DNA of 64,000 nt from Gracilaria gracilis (GCA_030374805.1 JARGSG010000033.1:181425-245424), one strand, 5' to 3'; counted from the stretch's first letter, positions 1 to 12,965 are shown. Made by a program: numbers and translations. The notes: a model not told the origin generated them from the letters alone.

Positions 1-2042
1 GAGCTTTGAGAAGCACGCTTCTCGAAGAAAAAGGCGCAAAGTTGCAACAGCTTGGCAATGTGAAAATGCTATTACCTGTATTTGCTATAACAATTGAGGT
101 TTCTTATTAGTTCTAAAGTTTTGGAATTATATTACAAATACGTTTATTTAAGGTTTGTAATCCATGCAGAGTAGACTTTTAAATATACATAAGAGAAGTC
201 TTGGTGGTTCTGTGTGATGTTATAATAGTCTTTGCATTTAAAAAGTTTAATTTTTGCATCTTTAACCCTTCCGAACCGGCCAGGCTATCTCCAATATAGT
301 AGCTTTAAGAGAGGAATGTGAATAGATAAAAACGCAAACAGTTGCTTATAAGCGCGCCACTTGTTTTGCTAACTGTTGCCCTATCCGTTGAAAAAATGCC
401 CTCGTAATTAACCAAAAGAAAATTATTCATTACTATCGCAACGCTATCGGGATTTTTTAATTTTCATAAGGCGAAAGACAAAGAGCGGGAACTTTTCCAT
501 GCTGCTTTGCTGCTCCAAACAGCACAATCGTACGCTTTTAGTGTGTCCTACAACTTGAAACGAGGAGCTTGTTGCCGCCGATGACGCGATGCAAAAAAAA
601 AAAAACACGCGCTTGATAGCGGCGACTATAGTAACTCAATTTGTTTTCAAAAATTTTAGGCTTCTTGCTTACTATTTAAAATATTGTAACAAAACTTTTT
701 CAATTAAACAATTATTTTAGAAAAAAAGTAGAGAGCGCTTTGGCTGGATGAAAAACTTTTGAGCTCTCAATCCTGCTCTGCGCTCGAGTATAAAAGACGG
801 GAGAAAGCTAAACACGTCGTTAAGACAGTTCATACAGTATTTACTAAATAAAAGTAGCACTCAAGTTGGATATATATGTAAACTACAAAAATTTCACATT
901 AAAATAAATGTAAAATTCAAAAAATGCTTTACACCCAAACTTCCAGTGCTAAATTCCAGAATTACAATAACCTAATAATTTCAAACATATTTCCTACATA
1001 TTCATTAAAAACACTTTCGCCTTAAAACCATTAACTTCCCTCGTTCAATTTCATTCTCTCTGTCGAAATATATTTTTCACATTTACCAGTATTGAAAAAA
1101 ATTATTGAGAACAAACTAATTTTCAAATACCCCAGAACGATTTGGAAATAAAAATACGTTGACAGGGAGTTAAAAATGCAAAGAAATTGGTTATTTTCCC
1201 GGACTGTTTCCAAATGTGGAAAAACTTCTACTAAAGCATTGCAGAACACATTACCATCCTCTAGAGCATAAGTACCGTATTGGAATACAATGTAGCAATA
1301 AATGAATTAAAAATTCTTCATGAATAGTATTCACAATCCTTCTTTCATAAATATCGAACATTTGTCTCGACGGCAAGGCCTTTTTCCGGTCTGCAAAGGT
1401 TTTCAAAGTTGAAAGAATGCAAAACAATTTTGACAAACTGCCCAAGCTTTACCGAATCTTTCGCATCGACCTTCGGGAACTTCATCTAACCTTCAAGATT
1501 GCGCAAATAAAGGATATTTTAGAGGCGCGATTCGTGCGATAAGTTCGCAAGCGGGGCGTATAGCCCCATGACCTGGACGGGGAAACGTTTGACCTGTGGA
1601 AACCATCGCCAGCGCTAAGCTGTCATAGAAAAAATGTGTTTTTAGAAGCGCCAGTCGCGATCGAGATAGCGCTGAGAGTCGTGACGGCTTGAAACCCTAG
1701 GCAATCGCTCCGTTAACTATAGAGCTTAGGTCTGCTTAAGAATCTATAGTTATGAAGGACTACACTCATAAGAGGAGGTTTTGAGGACTTCTTAAATTTT
1801 CCGCATTGATGCATAGAGTCGTTTTATGAGCTGTGTCGCCGCTGGCGGGGGGTTGCGTTCAGACTGTTTTTGAGATTGTACACGTGGGATGCACAGCCTG
1901 AGCTACCACCCAGCGGGGGTGACGAGAACACGTGTTGCACGGATACCCAGGAGGCGATGCCACCAGCAATGCTTTATTTATTAGAAATATTTGATACTTT
2001 ATTTTGCCGGCGCACCCACTGTCAGCGGCCGCGCCAAGCCTA
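1..2042. other. AT-rich flank without recognisable genes
   Basis: I see no convincing gene here. The longest open frames are 60-88 codons, have no recognisable motifs and are of the size expected by chance in AT-rich DNA. The first 1.4 kb is AT-rich with many A/T runs, and the last 250 bases are more GC-rich. Nothing resembling the transposase found to the right is present. This matters because the left halves of copies B and C would be expected here if the elements had simply nested in one another. Confidence 0.6.
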
Positions 2043-2240
2043 CGTCGGTGTTATTGGAATGCTAGTTTGGCGGTCAAAAATGACCGAATTAAAACGAACG
2101 AAAAACCGGGAATTTATCCAAATTTGGAATTGGTAATTTCCGAAAATATTTCTACCTTTCCACTTGTGCCAGTTTTTTTCGAGAGAATTATTCTAGATTG
2201 TTTCCATCTTTGCTAGTTTGGATGGAAGGGAAACTAGCAT
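2043..2240 (+). repeat. Left terminal and subterminal repeats of copy A
   Basis: The outer motif CGTCGGTG (2043-2050) and the inner box ATGCTAGTTT (2059-2068) match the inverted right ends of copies A and B. A second GCTAGTTT at 2212-2219 faces an inverted AAACTAGCAT at 2231-2240, making a small foldback. Repeated subterminal AACTAGC/GCTAGTT boxes are expected of transposase-binding sites. That role is inferred. Confidence 0.75.
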
Positions 2241-2587
2241 ACTTCTTTCGTTTATGGTAGTTTCGCAGCACAATGTAAGTATGTTAGTGTCACATACGTT
2301 CATGTATACGGGGGCGAATAGCGAGATAGACACTTAGATAGAAACTTCAATAGCTGTTTATCGAAGAAGAATAGGAGTACACAAATAGATCGAATACCTT
2401 TTCAGTTACTGGAGATCGGTTCACTAGTCAACACCTTTCACATCAGGCATTCGTATACTAAATATATGAAACGCCTTCGAATCACGTGCAATCATCCCCA
2501 CCACTCTGTCCCACCGTCCGTGCGCCATACTACGCTCCCCGCTACGTACCCCCAATCCTCTCCAACACCCCCCAAACCTTCCCCGCC
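2241..2587 (+). promoter_or_regulatory. Leader between left end and transposase
   Basis: This stretch has no gene. It lies between the left subterminal repeats and the zinc-finger ATG at 2588 and must hold the transposase promoter if one exists. I see no clear TATA box. Composition changes sharply near 2460, from mixed sequence to the C-rich strand typical of the transposase gene. Confidence 0.35.
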
Positions 2588-5500
2588 ATGCCCAACTGCT
2601 GCTTTGAAGGCTGCTCCTTCTTCGCCCGCACCATCCCCGCCATCCAAAGGCACCAGAGGAGATGCCCCAATCGCCTCAACCCAAACAAGCGTTTCCTCTC
2701 CCCAGGCGGAGGCCTTCTCCACTTCCCCGCCACGCATCAAGCGTCATAAGTCTACCCCCCACCTCCATACACCTCCCCCTCCCACAAACCGCCCTTCCGA
2801 CAACGTCTCCATCGCAGACGACGACTTCTACCCCCACCAGCAACTCTCCTTCTCCCTCCACACCCAGGACGCCTACCACATCGCCACCACCCCCGTCTGC
2901 TCCATCTCCCCCTCCCCTCCTCCCCCTCCTCCGCCTTCCTTCCCCCTCCTCAACAACCCCCACCCAACGCATGGTCCTCTACATCTCTTCCATCGCCTCC
3001 TCCCTCGGCCTCCGAAAGGCTGACGAACTCATCTCCCTCCTCCACAACCCCTCCTTCCCCAAATCCGCATTCCACAACGCCGTCTCCTCCGCCACCCAGT
3101 GTCTCAAACTTCAAACAGACCTCTTCCAACACCGAGTCAGCAACATCAGCTTCGCTCCCACCACCCTCCCCGACCCACAGCAGCTCTTCTCCACCACCAT
3201 CTTCCGAAAGGACCCCATCCAGGTCCTCAAACAACAACTCGCCCTCGCACACTTCCACAACACCTTCTTCCACCCCGTCTCCCGCACAACACCTTCCGGC
3301 TCTCCCGCTTTCGCCCACCCCATAGCCTCCACCCTCGGAAAAGAAGCAGTCCCCGCCCTCAAAGCCGCAATCATGCACTCCTCCAACGACTCCTGCATCT
3401 GGCACACCCCCGACTCCACCGGTATCGACTCCTTTATCGGCTTGGTCCAAATCTACTCCGACAAGTCCTCCACCTCCCTCAAATCCTCTTCCATCACCTC
3501 CTACCCCCTTCACATCACCCTTCTCAACTTCTCCGATGCCTTCCGTCGCAAGTGCATCACCGAACACCTCACCCTTCTCGGGTAATTGCCAACCTCCTTC
3601 CTCCCAACCAACCCCTCCCAAGACCACGACTCCATCCCTCAAACCTCCTCTCACATCCCCCGCCACACCAAAATGGAACTCATTCAGCTCGCCATCTCCA
3701 ACCTCCTCGGCCCCCTCCTCTCCTCCGGTCTCAACGGCTTCCCCTTCCGTGACGCCCATGGCGTTCTCCGCCACTGTCACCCAATCATCGCCAGCTACTG
3801 CGCCGACATCCCCGAAGCAAAAGACATCCTCTCCATCTCCCATGGAACTCGCCCCCAACACCCTTGTCATAGATGCACCGTCTCCCGCACAGACCTCCCC
3901 CTACACATTCAATCCCCTTCCCCCCGAACTCAGCACCAGACCCTCGCCGCACGCAAATCACACCCCACTCTCCTCCAACAATCACTGGACGCTCTCCTCG
4001 CTCGCAAGCCAAGAATCTCCTGCAACACAAAGGGAAAAGCCCTTGAACCCCTCCACTCCCTCTCCCTCGCAATGTAATCCTCCCTCTTCGAATCATACCC
4101 TCTTCTCAACATCATCCCAATCCCCTTCCCTTACAACATCTTCACCTTCGAACCACTCCACAACTTCCACCTCGGCGTCTCCAAGCTCATCAAGCTCGCC
4201 GCCATCGAGAGACTCCGCTCAGAAGCACTCTTCACCATCCCCCGTTCCTCCAAGTCCCGTCGCCCCTTCAACCCCGTCTGCACTTCCATCCTCAAACATT
4301 CAAACACCATCCTCTCCGCCATTGAAAAGCACTCCCGTGCAAACGGACTCCACATCGACTTCTCCACTTCCGACGACGGTCACACTCTCAACGGTTTCTT
4401 CACTACCGACGGCTTGCGTTGTATGCTCGAAGCATAAGACTACCGCGCACTCGACATAGTCTTCCCCTTCATCACCGCCTTCTTCGACCGATACTGTGAC
4501 GAAGTCGATTCAGCCACCATCACTTCCGTCTTCTCCAAGTACTCAGACCTCCTCCTCGCCTCCATGCGATACAACACCTTCACCGAATGGACCGACGCCC
4601 ACCTCACCGACCTCCACAACCAAATCCGCTCGCTCAAGCGCACAGCCGTACTCGTCCTCGGCCCCCACCACACTTCCAGCCTCGTAACCCTCAAGTTCAC
4701 CTCCTCGACCACATTGTCGAGGACATTCGCCGCTTCGGAGGCCTCCACTTCAATGATGCCGGCATATTCGAGCACGCCCACACCCTCTTCAAGTCCCACT
4801 ACTCCAAAACCTCAAAGCGCAGGTCCACCACACATCAAGAAACCATTCGTGCCATCTACCGCTCCAACGCCATCAAGGACTGAAATCCCGTCTAGACAAA
4901 CCCTTCCATAACTTCCCCTATCCCTGTCCTCGCTTCCCCCCTCCAATCCCGAGAACCCGGTTTCGTCCGTGATGACAAACACATCTCCTTCGCTGACCTA
5001 ATCACTGCCCACAAATTCATTCGCTCCAATCCTCACCTCCCTCACTAATCTCTTCAAGATCTCTTCCCCCCGATACCCTATCCATTCTTGCACAATTCGG
5101 AAGAGACGCCCTCACATCCTTCATCACCATCTCTCTCGAAGTCCTACAACTCACTGACAACTCCCCCGCCCTCCGTCAGGCTCGACTCACCATAGTCAAC
5201 TCCGCTTACGTCGTCGTCGGTTACATCCCAACACTCGACAACTACATCACAGAACGAAAGGAGCTCACCATCCAGGATCCTCCTGTCCCCATCATTCAAC
5301 GAATTTTTGCCACCCCCTCCTTCGGTCCATCCAAGTCCCCAAAGTTCTCCCACGTTCTCGTCGCCGGCTCCACATCCCCCCCCTCCACATCCATCGTCTC
5401 GGTCTGCAAACTCATCTCCTTTCTTTTTTTCGCCCTTTCTTCTTCAACTTCTTCTCCCAAGGAGTTCGCCTTCGTCCAGTTCATGGAACTCGTCCCACCC

Positions 5501-5794
5501 AGCGACGACGTCGATCTCACCCTCAACTGCGTTTGCCTCCGATGGGCAACAGACGACGAACCTAACCACACCATCCACCCAGTTCCCATCTCTACTCACT
5601 CTACTTCCGATAACGTTTCCCCTTGGTATGGACTCATCTCCTCTTCCTCCATCCTCGGCTCCGTTCATGTTCTCCGCCAGAACTACCCTGCTCCTCCCTT
5701 CACTTCTCGTCTACACTTGCGCTTTCACGAATTCTATCTCAATCGGTTCTATCGAGACCCCACCGCCAAGCCTTATTTCCTATCCAACACGTAG
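2588..5794 (+). pseudogene. Plavaka/KDZ-type transposase, interrupted (copy A)
   Basis: This would be the cut-and-paste transposase of the large element. It opens with a CCHC-like zinc finger (CCFEGCSFFARTIPAIQRHQ region), as in many Plavaka proteins. The core has IYSDKS with the first catalytic Asp (codon at 3460), a Y-P-L-H-I-T-L strand, L-G-then-LPTSF across a stop, YCADIPE with the second candidate Asp (codon at 3805), and a CHRC metal-binding pair. Further on are FEPLHNFHLGVSKLI and a region like the Plavaka R-F-G/T-S-K-R-R block, then a C-terminal domain ending SNT. In-frame TAA codons lie at 3583, 4075 and 4435. Frame changes occur twice within the zinc-finger-to-core linker, once near 4700, and later again. 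The coding strand is extremely C-rich. It is not functional as read. Confidence 0.8.
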
Positions 5795-5987
5795 CCTCTA
5801 TTTCCTGTTAGCTTCAGCTTCATAAAATTTCAACCCCCTTCCTCTCAATTGGAAGGAGTGAAGATACGCATGACATGAGAAAGAAGAAGCATCTCTTCCC
5901 CATCCCACACATACCTCCACCCCTTCCCCTTTCACTGCACCTCACCCTACCCTTAGTAGCCCGCCTCTTCCCTACCATCAACCCCTG

Positions 5988-8808
5988 TCACTTCCCTGCG
6001 TTCCGCCCGGTGTGCCACCAACCGCCCAAAACTCGCGTCCCCGGTCGACAGGCCGCTATGTAACTATCAAGAACTGCACCTAGTCTCCGTGTTAGTTTTT
6101 CCATAAAATAGTCCTCCCTTACAGCTAGGTATATCTTCTCCCTCGATGGTACCCACAGCCCAACTGTCGCAGTTCTTCCAGAGTTTCCCGACACACACCT
6201 GGGATCTCCATCCACAAACCCATCGTTCTCAAACTTCTCGGCATGCTCCTCCTGTAGCGATTGCCAGGCTACCCCCAGTGTTCCTTCAACAGCCCTAGGT
6301 AGATAATTTTCATACAAAGTAGAGAACAAAAGCTGTCTTTGCCCTCCACGTCCCACAACCTCGTTCATAGTTTTCACCACACAGGCAATCCAGGCGTCAA
6401 GTCTCGCAAGGTGCATCACTGTCCCATCCACGTACTGCTGCTCATCGTTACTTTGCCTCTCCACTGCGTATCTCATATACTCCTCCAACACTGCCACCGC
6501 CATCCCATTCTTGAAATACATATCTTCATCATCAACCTCCCATGGTGGCCCAACCGCACGAGACCCGGAATACGCAAGGTCTTCGAACCGGCTCGTTCTC
6601 CACGCACACAACTCATTCCCCCCGCCCTCCTCCCTTCCCATCAGCTTCTCGCGCCCCTCCCACATCTGCTGCTTTGGCTCTTCCAATAGCTCAGTCCCCT
6701 CAGTAGGTTTCGCACGTTTCGAAATCAAATCATACCCTAGGATGGAGAATAACTTGTCGCGAGCCGCCAGCTTCCGCACCCCAATCACATCGCTTAATGT
6801 CTGCTTCATCCGCTGCCTCAGACACTTGTTCACACTCACATTATCCACACACTCCTGTTTCCTTCCCGCTTCTCGTATCGTCTCCAAATTATCTCCCATT
6901 ATTTCCGTCTCCACCACATACTTCAACAGCACATCACTTCCCCCCCTCCGTTGATGGCATATACGCCCTCATCTCATATGCCACTTGATACGGGCACCGA
7001 GGTACCATCTCCTTCTCCCCAACCACAAATATGCTGCCCTCCCTACTTTCTCCCACCGTCTCACTCATGTTCTTCCAGCTCCTACGAACGTTCTCCGTGT
7101 CAAAACAGAGTTCTGACGCCTCCAACATCGCATAGTGGAGAATCTTATCATATACAGCCCTTGAAAATCCGTAAAAACATTCTGGCACCTCTATATCATG
7201 TTTTCGACGCCCCTCCACCTCTTTCCCACACCCCCTTCGCTTCCTACCCTTCACAACCTCCCTTAAACTTTCAATCAACACATTTTGCTGCTTCAGCTCC
7301 TCCCTCATCCGTTCCAATTCTTTCTGCGTGAGCTTCAAACTCACCATCATAGTATAGTGATTCTCCTTCATATTTCCCAGCTTCCCTTTCAACGAATTCA
7401 CCCTTTCAACCAGTGCAGACCTTGGCAACACGCGTAAGTTCTCTTCATCTCCTTCTGCTATTCCTATAGTACCCATTTCCCTTGCTCCGTTCCTCTCTCC
7501 ACGATCCCCAGAATCGTCGACTCCTGCTTCATGCACATCGTTCTCAATCCGAACGGCATTATGCCTCACACGTATTCCTTCAGGCGTTCGTACCGTGGTT
7601 TCCACCAAGTTCCCTGCAGTTCTATGCCTGTTTCCGACAACGACATCTTCTCCTTCGCATACTCTCCCATCCACGGGTATATTGTCTCTCACATTTTCAA
7701 TCACTGATCCACCACTGCTGCGTCCTACAACTCTCCCGGGCAAATTGTCTCGGAGCCATTCCATCCTCTCCACATTGGCGTAGCTCCCCATTCCATCGCC
7801 CACACGCCCAATTCGCCTCCCACTGTCCTCTGCGTTTTCATGCTCCCTCATATGCCTCATACGCGCCATTTCTTCTTCCTCCCGCATCGCAGTATGTCGC
7901 GATCCACCAGGTCTTTCTCTGCCCACCATTCGATTCCTTCTAACATCAACCACAACCTCCATGCCCCCGTTCCTCGCCTCCTGAACGCCTCCTCCTACTT
8001 CTCTTTCGCGACCCCTCCCCTCCCGAACGCCATCCACAGCCACTCTCTCTCCATCCTTCCCTCGAATGCCACGGCTAACTATCCCACTAGTACTTCTTGG
8101 TACCGCCCTTCCCTCCCCCCCACTGCGACACTCCCTCCCCTTCTCTATGACATCTCCACACTCGCCTTCTTCTACAACTTGCGTGGAGTCATCGCGCCTT
8201 CGCCGCCCACCTCTATCCCTACCGCCCCGCGCATCATCCCCCTGCCTTCCTCGCATCCCTCCCCTGCTTTCCCCTCCTCCATTTCTCATCTCATGTGGCA
8301 GCGGTTTAGCTTGTGTTACCAAATCACTTACCGTTCGCTCAGTTCGCTCCGCTTGTTCGGTGGGCTCGGTTCGCTCGGTTCGCTCCAAACGTCGGCCTCG
8401 ATCACGTCTCCCCGTGTTCTTACTACCTTTCCCACGTGATTCGCATTGAGGAGCGCGCGAACTACGCCCAATACCGCCCTCGCCATTTTCCACATCGCCG
8501 CTTCGAGGCGCACGCGTAGTACTACCCAAGCCATCCTCGCGACCCCGACCTACCACCTCTGCACGCGTTCGCCCTTTTGACGCGCGCCCGCTTACATCCT
8601 ACGCATTCGCATTCGCACTTCTCGTTCTCCGTTTCCTCATATGGAATCGGACGACGACGATGCGCCCAGTGGTGCGCTCTAGATGTTGTCGCCGCTCGCC
8701 GCAAGACGTGTTCGCCGCTCGGCGTGATCGCAGGTCCCCCGTGAAATGCACACCTCCACTCGACGTGTGGTAGAAATATCGCACCGTTTTAGTACTTTTC
8801 GGAATCAC
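5988..8808 (-). pseudogene. Arg/Gly/Glu-rich coiled-coil protein, unknown function (copy A)
   Basis: I do not recognise this family. The N-terminal half is basic and low in complexity, with repeated E-R-T triplets and many RG and RE pairs. A coiled coil follows (LVERVNSLKGKLGNMKENHY onward), then a conserved C-terminal region with RSFDLAYSGS-like and LGAVLDSYIAA blocks shared with copy B. A one-base insertion in a seven-C run near 6940 splits it into two frames; copy B reads through the same point. An in-frame stop lies near 8605, and upstream sequence in the same frame also resembles copy B, so the true start is unclear and no ATG is obvious. The convergent transposase ends 190 bases away. 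An RNA- or DNA-binding accessory role is possible but only a guess. Confidence 0.6.
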
Positions 8809-9129
8809 TTTCCGAAAATTGGCACGGAAATTTTCCTTCCTGTACGAAACCTCACTGCCAAAAACTATTACATTTTCACATGATATCGCATGTACTCCGT
8901 ATCTTCTATTCTATGTACTTGAACCTCAACCCACTCCCCCGAATCCTATCCCCATTTTGTTCACGTCACTGGATGATAAAAGTGACGACACCCACTCACT
9001 TGGGGGAGTTCTCGTCCTCCCCTGTGGAACACGAGAGTTAGAGAGAGAGCGTAATAAAATGTACACAATTCGATTTTACACATACTACGGTCCACCTTTC
9101 GGTTCTATAAGTCATAAATCAATTGAGCT
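8809..9129. other. Spacer between two minus-strand genes (copy A)
   Basis: No gene is seen. This lies downstream of the methyltransferase-SET gene and upstream of the coiled-coil gene, both on the minus strand, so it should hold the end of one transcript and the promoter of the next. The equivalent spacer in copy B is 28264-28564. Confidence 0.5.
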
Positions 9130-12100
9130 CTAGTCGACTACTATAGAATTCGGAGACGTACCCCATGTGTACTCCATTCCATAATCTTCAAACAATTCTT
9201 CTCCCACTTCTACAACCCGAAGTGCCCCGACGGCAAGCATTCGGTATTCTCTTAATTGAAGTGGAGCTCGCCCAGTTCCTGGGGTTCGACTCACCGCCAC
9301 ATTGGCAGTTCGTCGCTGCTTCAAGCCATCCTCCACTGCATCCCTATCTTTATCCCCTTCCATATATTTTGGGTCGTTAATTGTTCCACCCAACGAAAAT
9401 GGAACGGGGACAATCCATACAGGGATTGTAGGTACTTCTCGTCTCCTTTCCGGGAGTTTCCGGAATACCTCGCTTCGCAGGCTAACCTCCATCGCATAGG
9501 TTCGAAAACGTGCGGCGGTGGCTCCCAACAACCCTTCCCCATACTTCTTGTGTACCTCCTTCCTCTTCGTTAAGTCATGGTACACTAGAGTTCCGTAAAA
9601 GAAACATATCTCTTCGTTCTTCATGAAACGGCGCGTGGTAAACACTCTCACTCTTGCGTCATGGTGACGAATCGATGACTTCGCAGTGCGACAACCACAC
9701 ATAGTGGCCTCCAGTGCCAACGTCGCGTTCCAATCCAGGAGACCCATCTTCCCTTGCAACGTTTTCGGCCACTCATGCAGCGCTTTGCGCCTGCAGATCA
9801 TGGCCATGCCTTCCTCCGGCCACATCGATGCCAGGAAGTCCACAATATACGGTGGGAACTTCTGATACTGTGAGAAGCCGGGTGGAGCCTTCCATGATCT
9901 TGAAGGAAGAGCGTTCCACTTGGGAAATAAGTCCATCACGCGATTCACAGAGTTTCGGACCTCCTGCGTAATTTGAATGTCCGTCTCATTATCGCGCGTG
10001 CACATCGCGAACTGAAAAATTGCAGCGTGCCTAGTATGCGCAAAACAGTCAGGGTCCAGCTCACAACCAATAAACTTCCTATGACGTTGTAACTCCATGC
10101 ATGCCATGGCAGTCGAAAAAGTTCCCGCGAACAAGTCCACCACTGTATCACCTGGCTGCGAAAATCTGCTGATCAGCTCCTTCAACAATGCGCAAGGTTT
10201 TTGTTCCGACCTCACCTTCTGCAACATGTAGCCCCCACCCTCCTTCTTTCTTTTCCATTGAAGAGTCTCCTCATTGGATATGGGCGGTACCTGGTCAATA
10301 ACACTGTGGTACCCTAGATACCTCGACTGCACGTAGTTGAAGTTCTCATAGTTCACCATCGCATGCTGCTGTGCATAAGCGAGGCCACTTCGAACACCAT
10401 GTATCGCATACTTCATGGCAGGGAACAAGGAGCTAAACCTGCGTCCCGGGTTTCGCATGGGGTTGCCTGGCGACCGTATAAAATGAATTGGGACCTGGTC
10501 CACAATAAACGATCGCCTCGGAACCCCTTGCTCGTCCTTTGCTCCAATAAGGGAAAGCACCCTCGTCCACTGGTTCACCTATTCCAATGCACAGAAGATA
10601 ATGAAATGACCCCCCGGACGTAGCAGCCTTGATATAAGCTTTGCCGCCTTCTTCATATGATCAGCGCTCAGAATATCGTACCAACTGTTCTCCCGGTTTT
10701 TATCGGCCCTTATGTTGTATGGTGGGTCCATAAGAACCAGTTGAACTTTCCCCAATGGAGAGACTCCGTTGTTTCGCAGAGTCTCGTCCGTTTCCACCAT
10801 ATCCTCGAACCCGCAATTATACATTCGAAAGTATTTCTCCATCTCCACTTCACAACGTTGGAATGCCATTCTATCGTCTAACGAGGAAATGGCAGGAGGA
10901 GGCTGTATGTCAGCGTCGGACGACTGTTCACCAACATCTTCATTTTCACTCTCACCCACTACATCCATTCCACTTCCGCCATCTCCATCCCCTCCTTGTT
11001 TCCCCTCCGATGGATTCCCCCTTTCCAACTGCTCATCGTCATCGTCATGAATTTCGGTGGCAGGCTCCGGTTTCGATATCGGCGGGAGAGGTATATCAGG
11101 GACCCTGAGTGTTTCTCTGATTTTCAAAGGGCTGATTGTCTCCAAGATGGAGGACATAAGCGAGTTAGAGAAACAATCAATCAAATCTCTGAGCAAATGC
11201 TCTTGACGGGTCCCTGTGAAACGTCTTTAGAACGGCCCATCGTCCATGTTCTGATATTGTGTACAACTGCTGGTTCACAACAACCTTGTTCAGGTCAGAA
11301 ATGAACTCCTTCGCAAGCGTTCGGAGGGCCACATCAATGTCCTCCGGAAGATTCCATGCCCACGGTTCGACCTCGTCTTCCCGAAGAGTTTGCGTGTTGC
11401 TCGGTAGCAAGCGATGGTCGTTGTCCTTGTGCAGGAACCCCTCGGAACGCATTTCAATGAATTTAAACTGCGTGTCGTCGTACACGAGCAGTAGGAAAGA
11501 GAGAACCATGACCTCCGCGCTAGGGAATCCCAGAAATTGGGAGAAACAATCCCAGGCCTTTGTTACCAGCTGCACACCCAAACCCGCACGCTGGGCTTGG
11601 AGATTCTGCAATATTTGTACATTCCCAAAAGGGGTGGAATATCCCTTCTCTCCCTCACGCCTCTTATGGCCCCGAAAGCGCTTTTCCATAGATACTTTTT
11701 GAATAAGGGAAAGAAAGAGAACTCTCTGGAAATGTGTAGCGATGCTCGTACCGAAAGGGGGAACTATCCGGCCCACACGCCTGGGAGCTATACTCATGGA
11801 CTTGAAGAATTCGGTTAACGTCACATTCTTCGGTATTTCTTGAAAGTGCACTCTGGTATAAGCATTCCAAAAATCCCTCACACGCCTGTCTCTGTCTCCG
11901 TCCATGATGTCAAGCAACTTCATCGACAGATACAGCTGACGGTACGAACCCTTCCCGCACACGGCCTTGAGCTCATCGTCGCTGTATGACGGATGAGTGG
12001 GTCCGAGAAGGATAGAAAAGTACTTCTTGGCAACGTCTAGGACAGTGCGATTCTTGATGATATATTGAACGAATTCGCTGTGTCCCACTTTCCTAGGTTC

Positions 12101-12256
12101 GTCTTCCTCTCGTATCGTCGACGCATAGTGATCAAGGATGGCGAGACAAGCGGTGAGAAGCTCATCCCCAGAACCGAACATTTTCCCAACCTTCATGTCG
12201 GATGTCGGAGGTGCCGGTGACGGTGACTTAGACCTGGATGTGGTTGCGGCAGCCAT
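9130..12256 (-). pseudogene. N4/N6 DNA methyltransferase fused to SET domain (copy A)
   Basis: This would be a chromatin-modifying protein of about 1,040 residues. Residues 1-360 form a domain I do not recognise. An acidic linker precedes a beta-class methyltransferase: catalytic LVLMDPPYNIR (DPPY codons at 10728-10717), then GDTVVDLFAGTFST (SAM-binding, near 10137) and FIGCELD. That motif order suits PF01555-type N4-cytosine or N6-adenine enzymes. The C-terminus is SET-like: RVFTTRRFMKNEE, GGTINDPKY in place of the usual NHS, and GEELFEDYG (about 9681-9160). Compared with copy B there are two lesions: a four-base duplication near 11178, and CAG changed to TAG at 10581-10579 inside the methyltransferase. 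The ATG at 12256 matches the copy B start. It faces the ParB-like gene across the palindrome region. Confidence 0.82.
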
Positions 12257-12633
12257 TTTAAACAGTAACGGGAGGCTGTATTATGAATACGGAAGGAGAA
12301 CCGGAGCGGTCGTGAGAAAACAGATGATTGACGTCGGCAGCGGACGGCGAGGGCGAACGGACGGAAGCTGACGAGAGAAGGCAGCCAACGAGAGATGAGT
12401 GCGGATGGTAGACGGGAGCGGACGGCAGACGGCTGCGGAATTAGCGATGTGAAGAAAGAGTCCAGACGCCAAAACGGTACCAGAGCTCTAAAGCAGAGGA
12501 GTAGAAGGGAATTGGGGGATGTTAGGGGGGCTTATGCGGTGATAAACAGTTATAAGAGAAGGCAGGGATGAAAGGGGGGTGCGGTGATTCCTATATATGG
12601 AAGTATAGGCGAAGTTATAACTTACGGCTCTCC

Positions 12634-12707
12634 GGACAGCGGTCCGTGGTGCAGTGGCGCTCCATCACGGCTCTGATGAAGTGCCACTCGAGTTCGGTCC
12701 GCTTTCC
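12634..12707. repeat. 74-bp palindrome of the GGACAGCGG family
   Basis: This imperfect palindrome starts GGACAGCGGTCCG and ends with the approximate complement, with a centre around CATCACGGCTCTGATG. It belongs to the family expanded at 16395-17127 and repeated four times in copy B. It lies about 380 bases upstream of the methyltransferase start. Confidence 0.75.
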
Positions 12708-12852
12708 ATGCGCCGTGGGAGAAAAAGTAAAACAAAAAAATTTCCACCTGGACAGCGGCCCCCTCGCGACTTGCGCTTGTTTGTAATGTGACGCCGCGTG
12801 TACTTAAGCACCTTCGCTCTTCTGCCAACTGCCTTGGTAAGCACAACGCTCT

Positions 12853-12965
12853 GTACCTCCCCGTTACGGTTTCCGGGGATCTCTCCTTCTCCTGTCACAA
12901 CCAAGTGATCCTCTCGGTTGTGACAGAAGAAAAAAAGATCGCCGGAAACTGTATAAGGGAGGTGC
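12853..12965. repeat. Fold-back repeat with 50-base arms
   Basis: The left arm from GTACCTCC and the complement of the right arm agree at roughly 42 of 50 positions by eye, separated by about 11 bases. The arms end in TGTCACAACC and GGTTGTGACA. It resembles a small fold-back or MITE-like insertion, or a long RNA hairpin. It lies between the palindrome above and the Harbinger element. Confidence 0.65.

Noticed and set aside
1870-2216. Overlapping 70-88 codon frames beside the left end
   Set aside because: They run across the terminal repeat into non-coding sequence, have no motifs and no counterpart at other ends.
2466-4459. Several long Pro/Ser/Thr-rich frames on the plus strand and Gly/Val-rich frames on the minus strand
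   Set aside because: They are shadows produced by the extreme C-rich composition of the transposase gene. Only the frame carrying the zinc finger, SDK and ADIPE motifs, and aligning with copies B and C, is supported.
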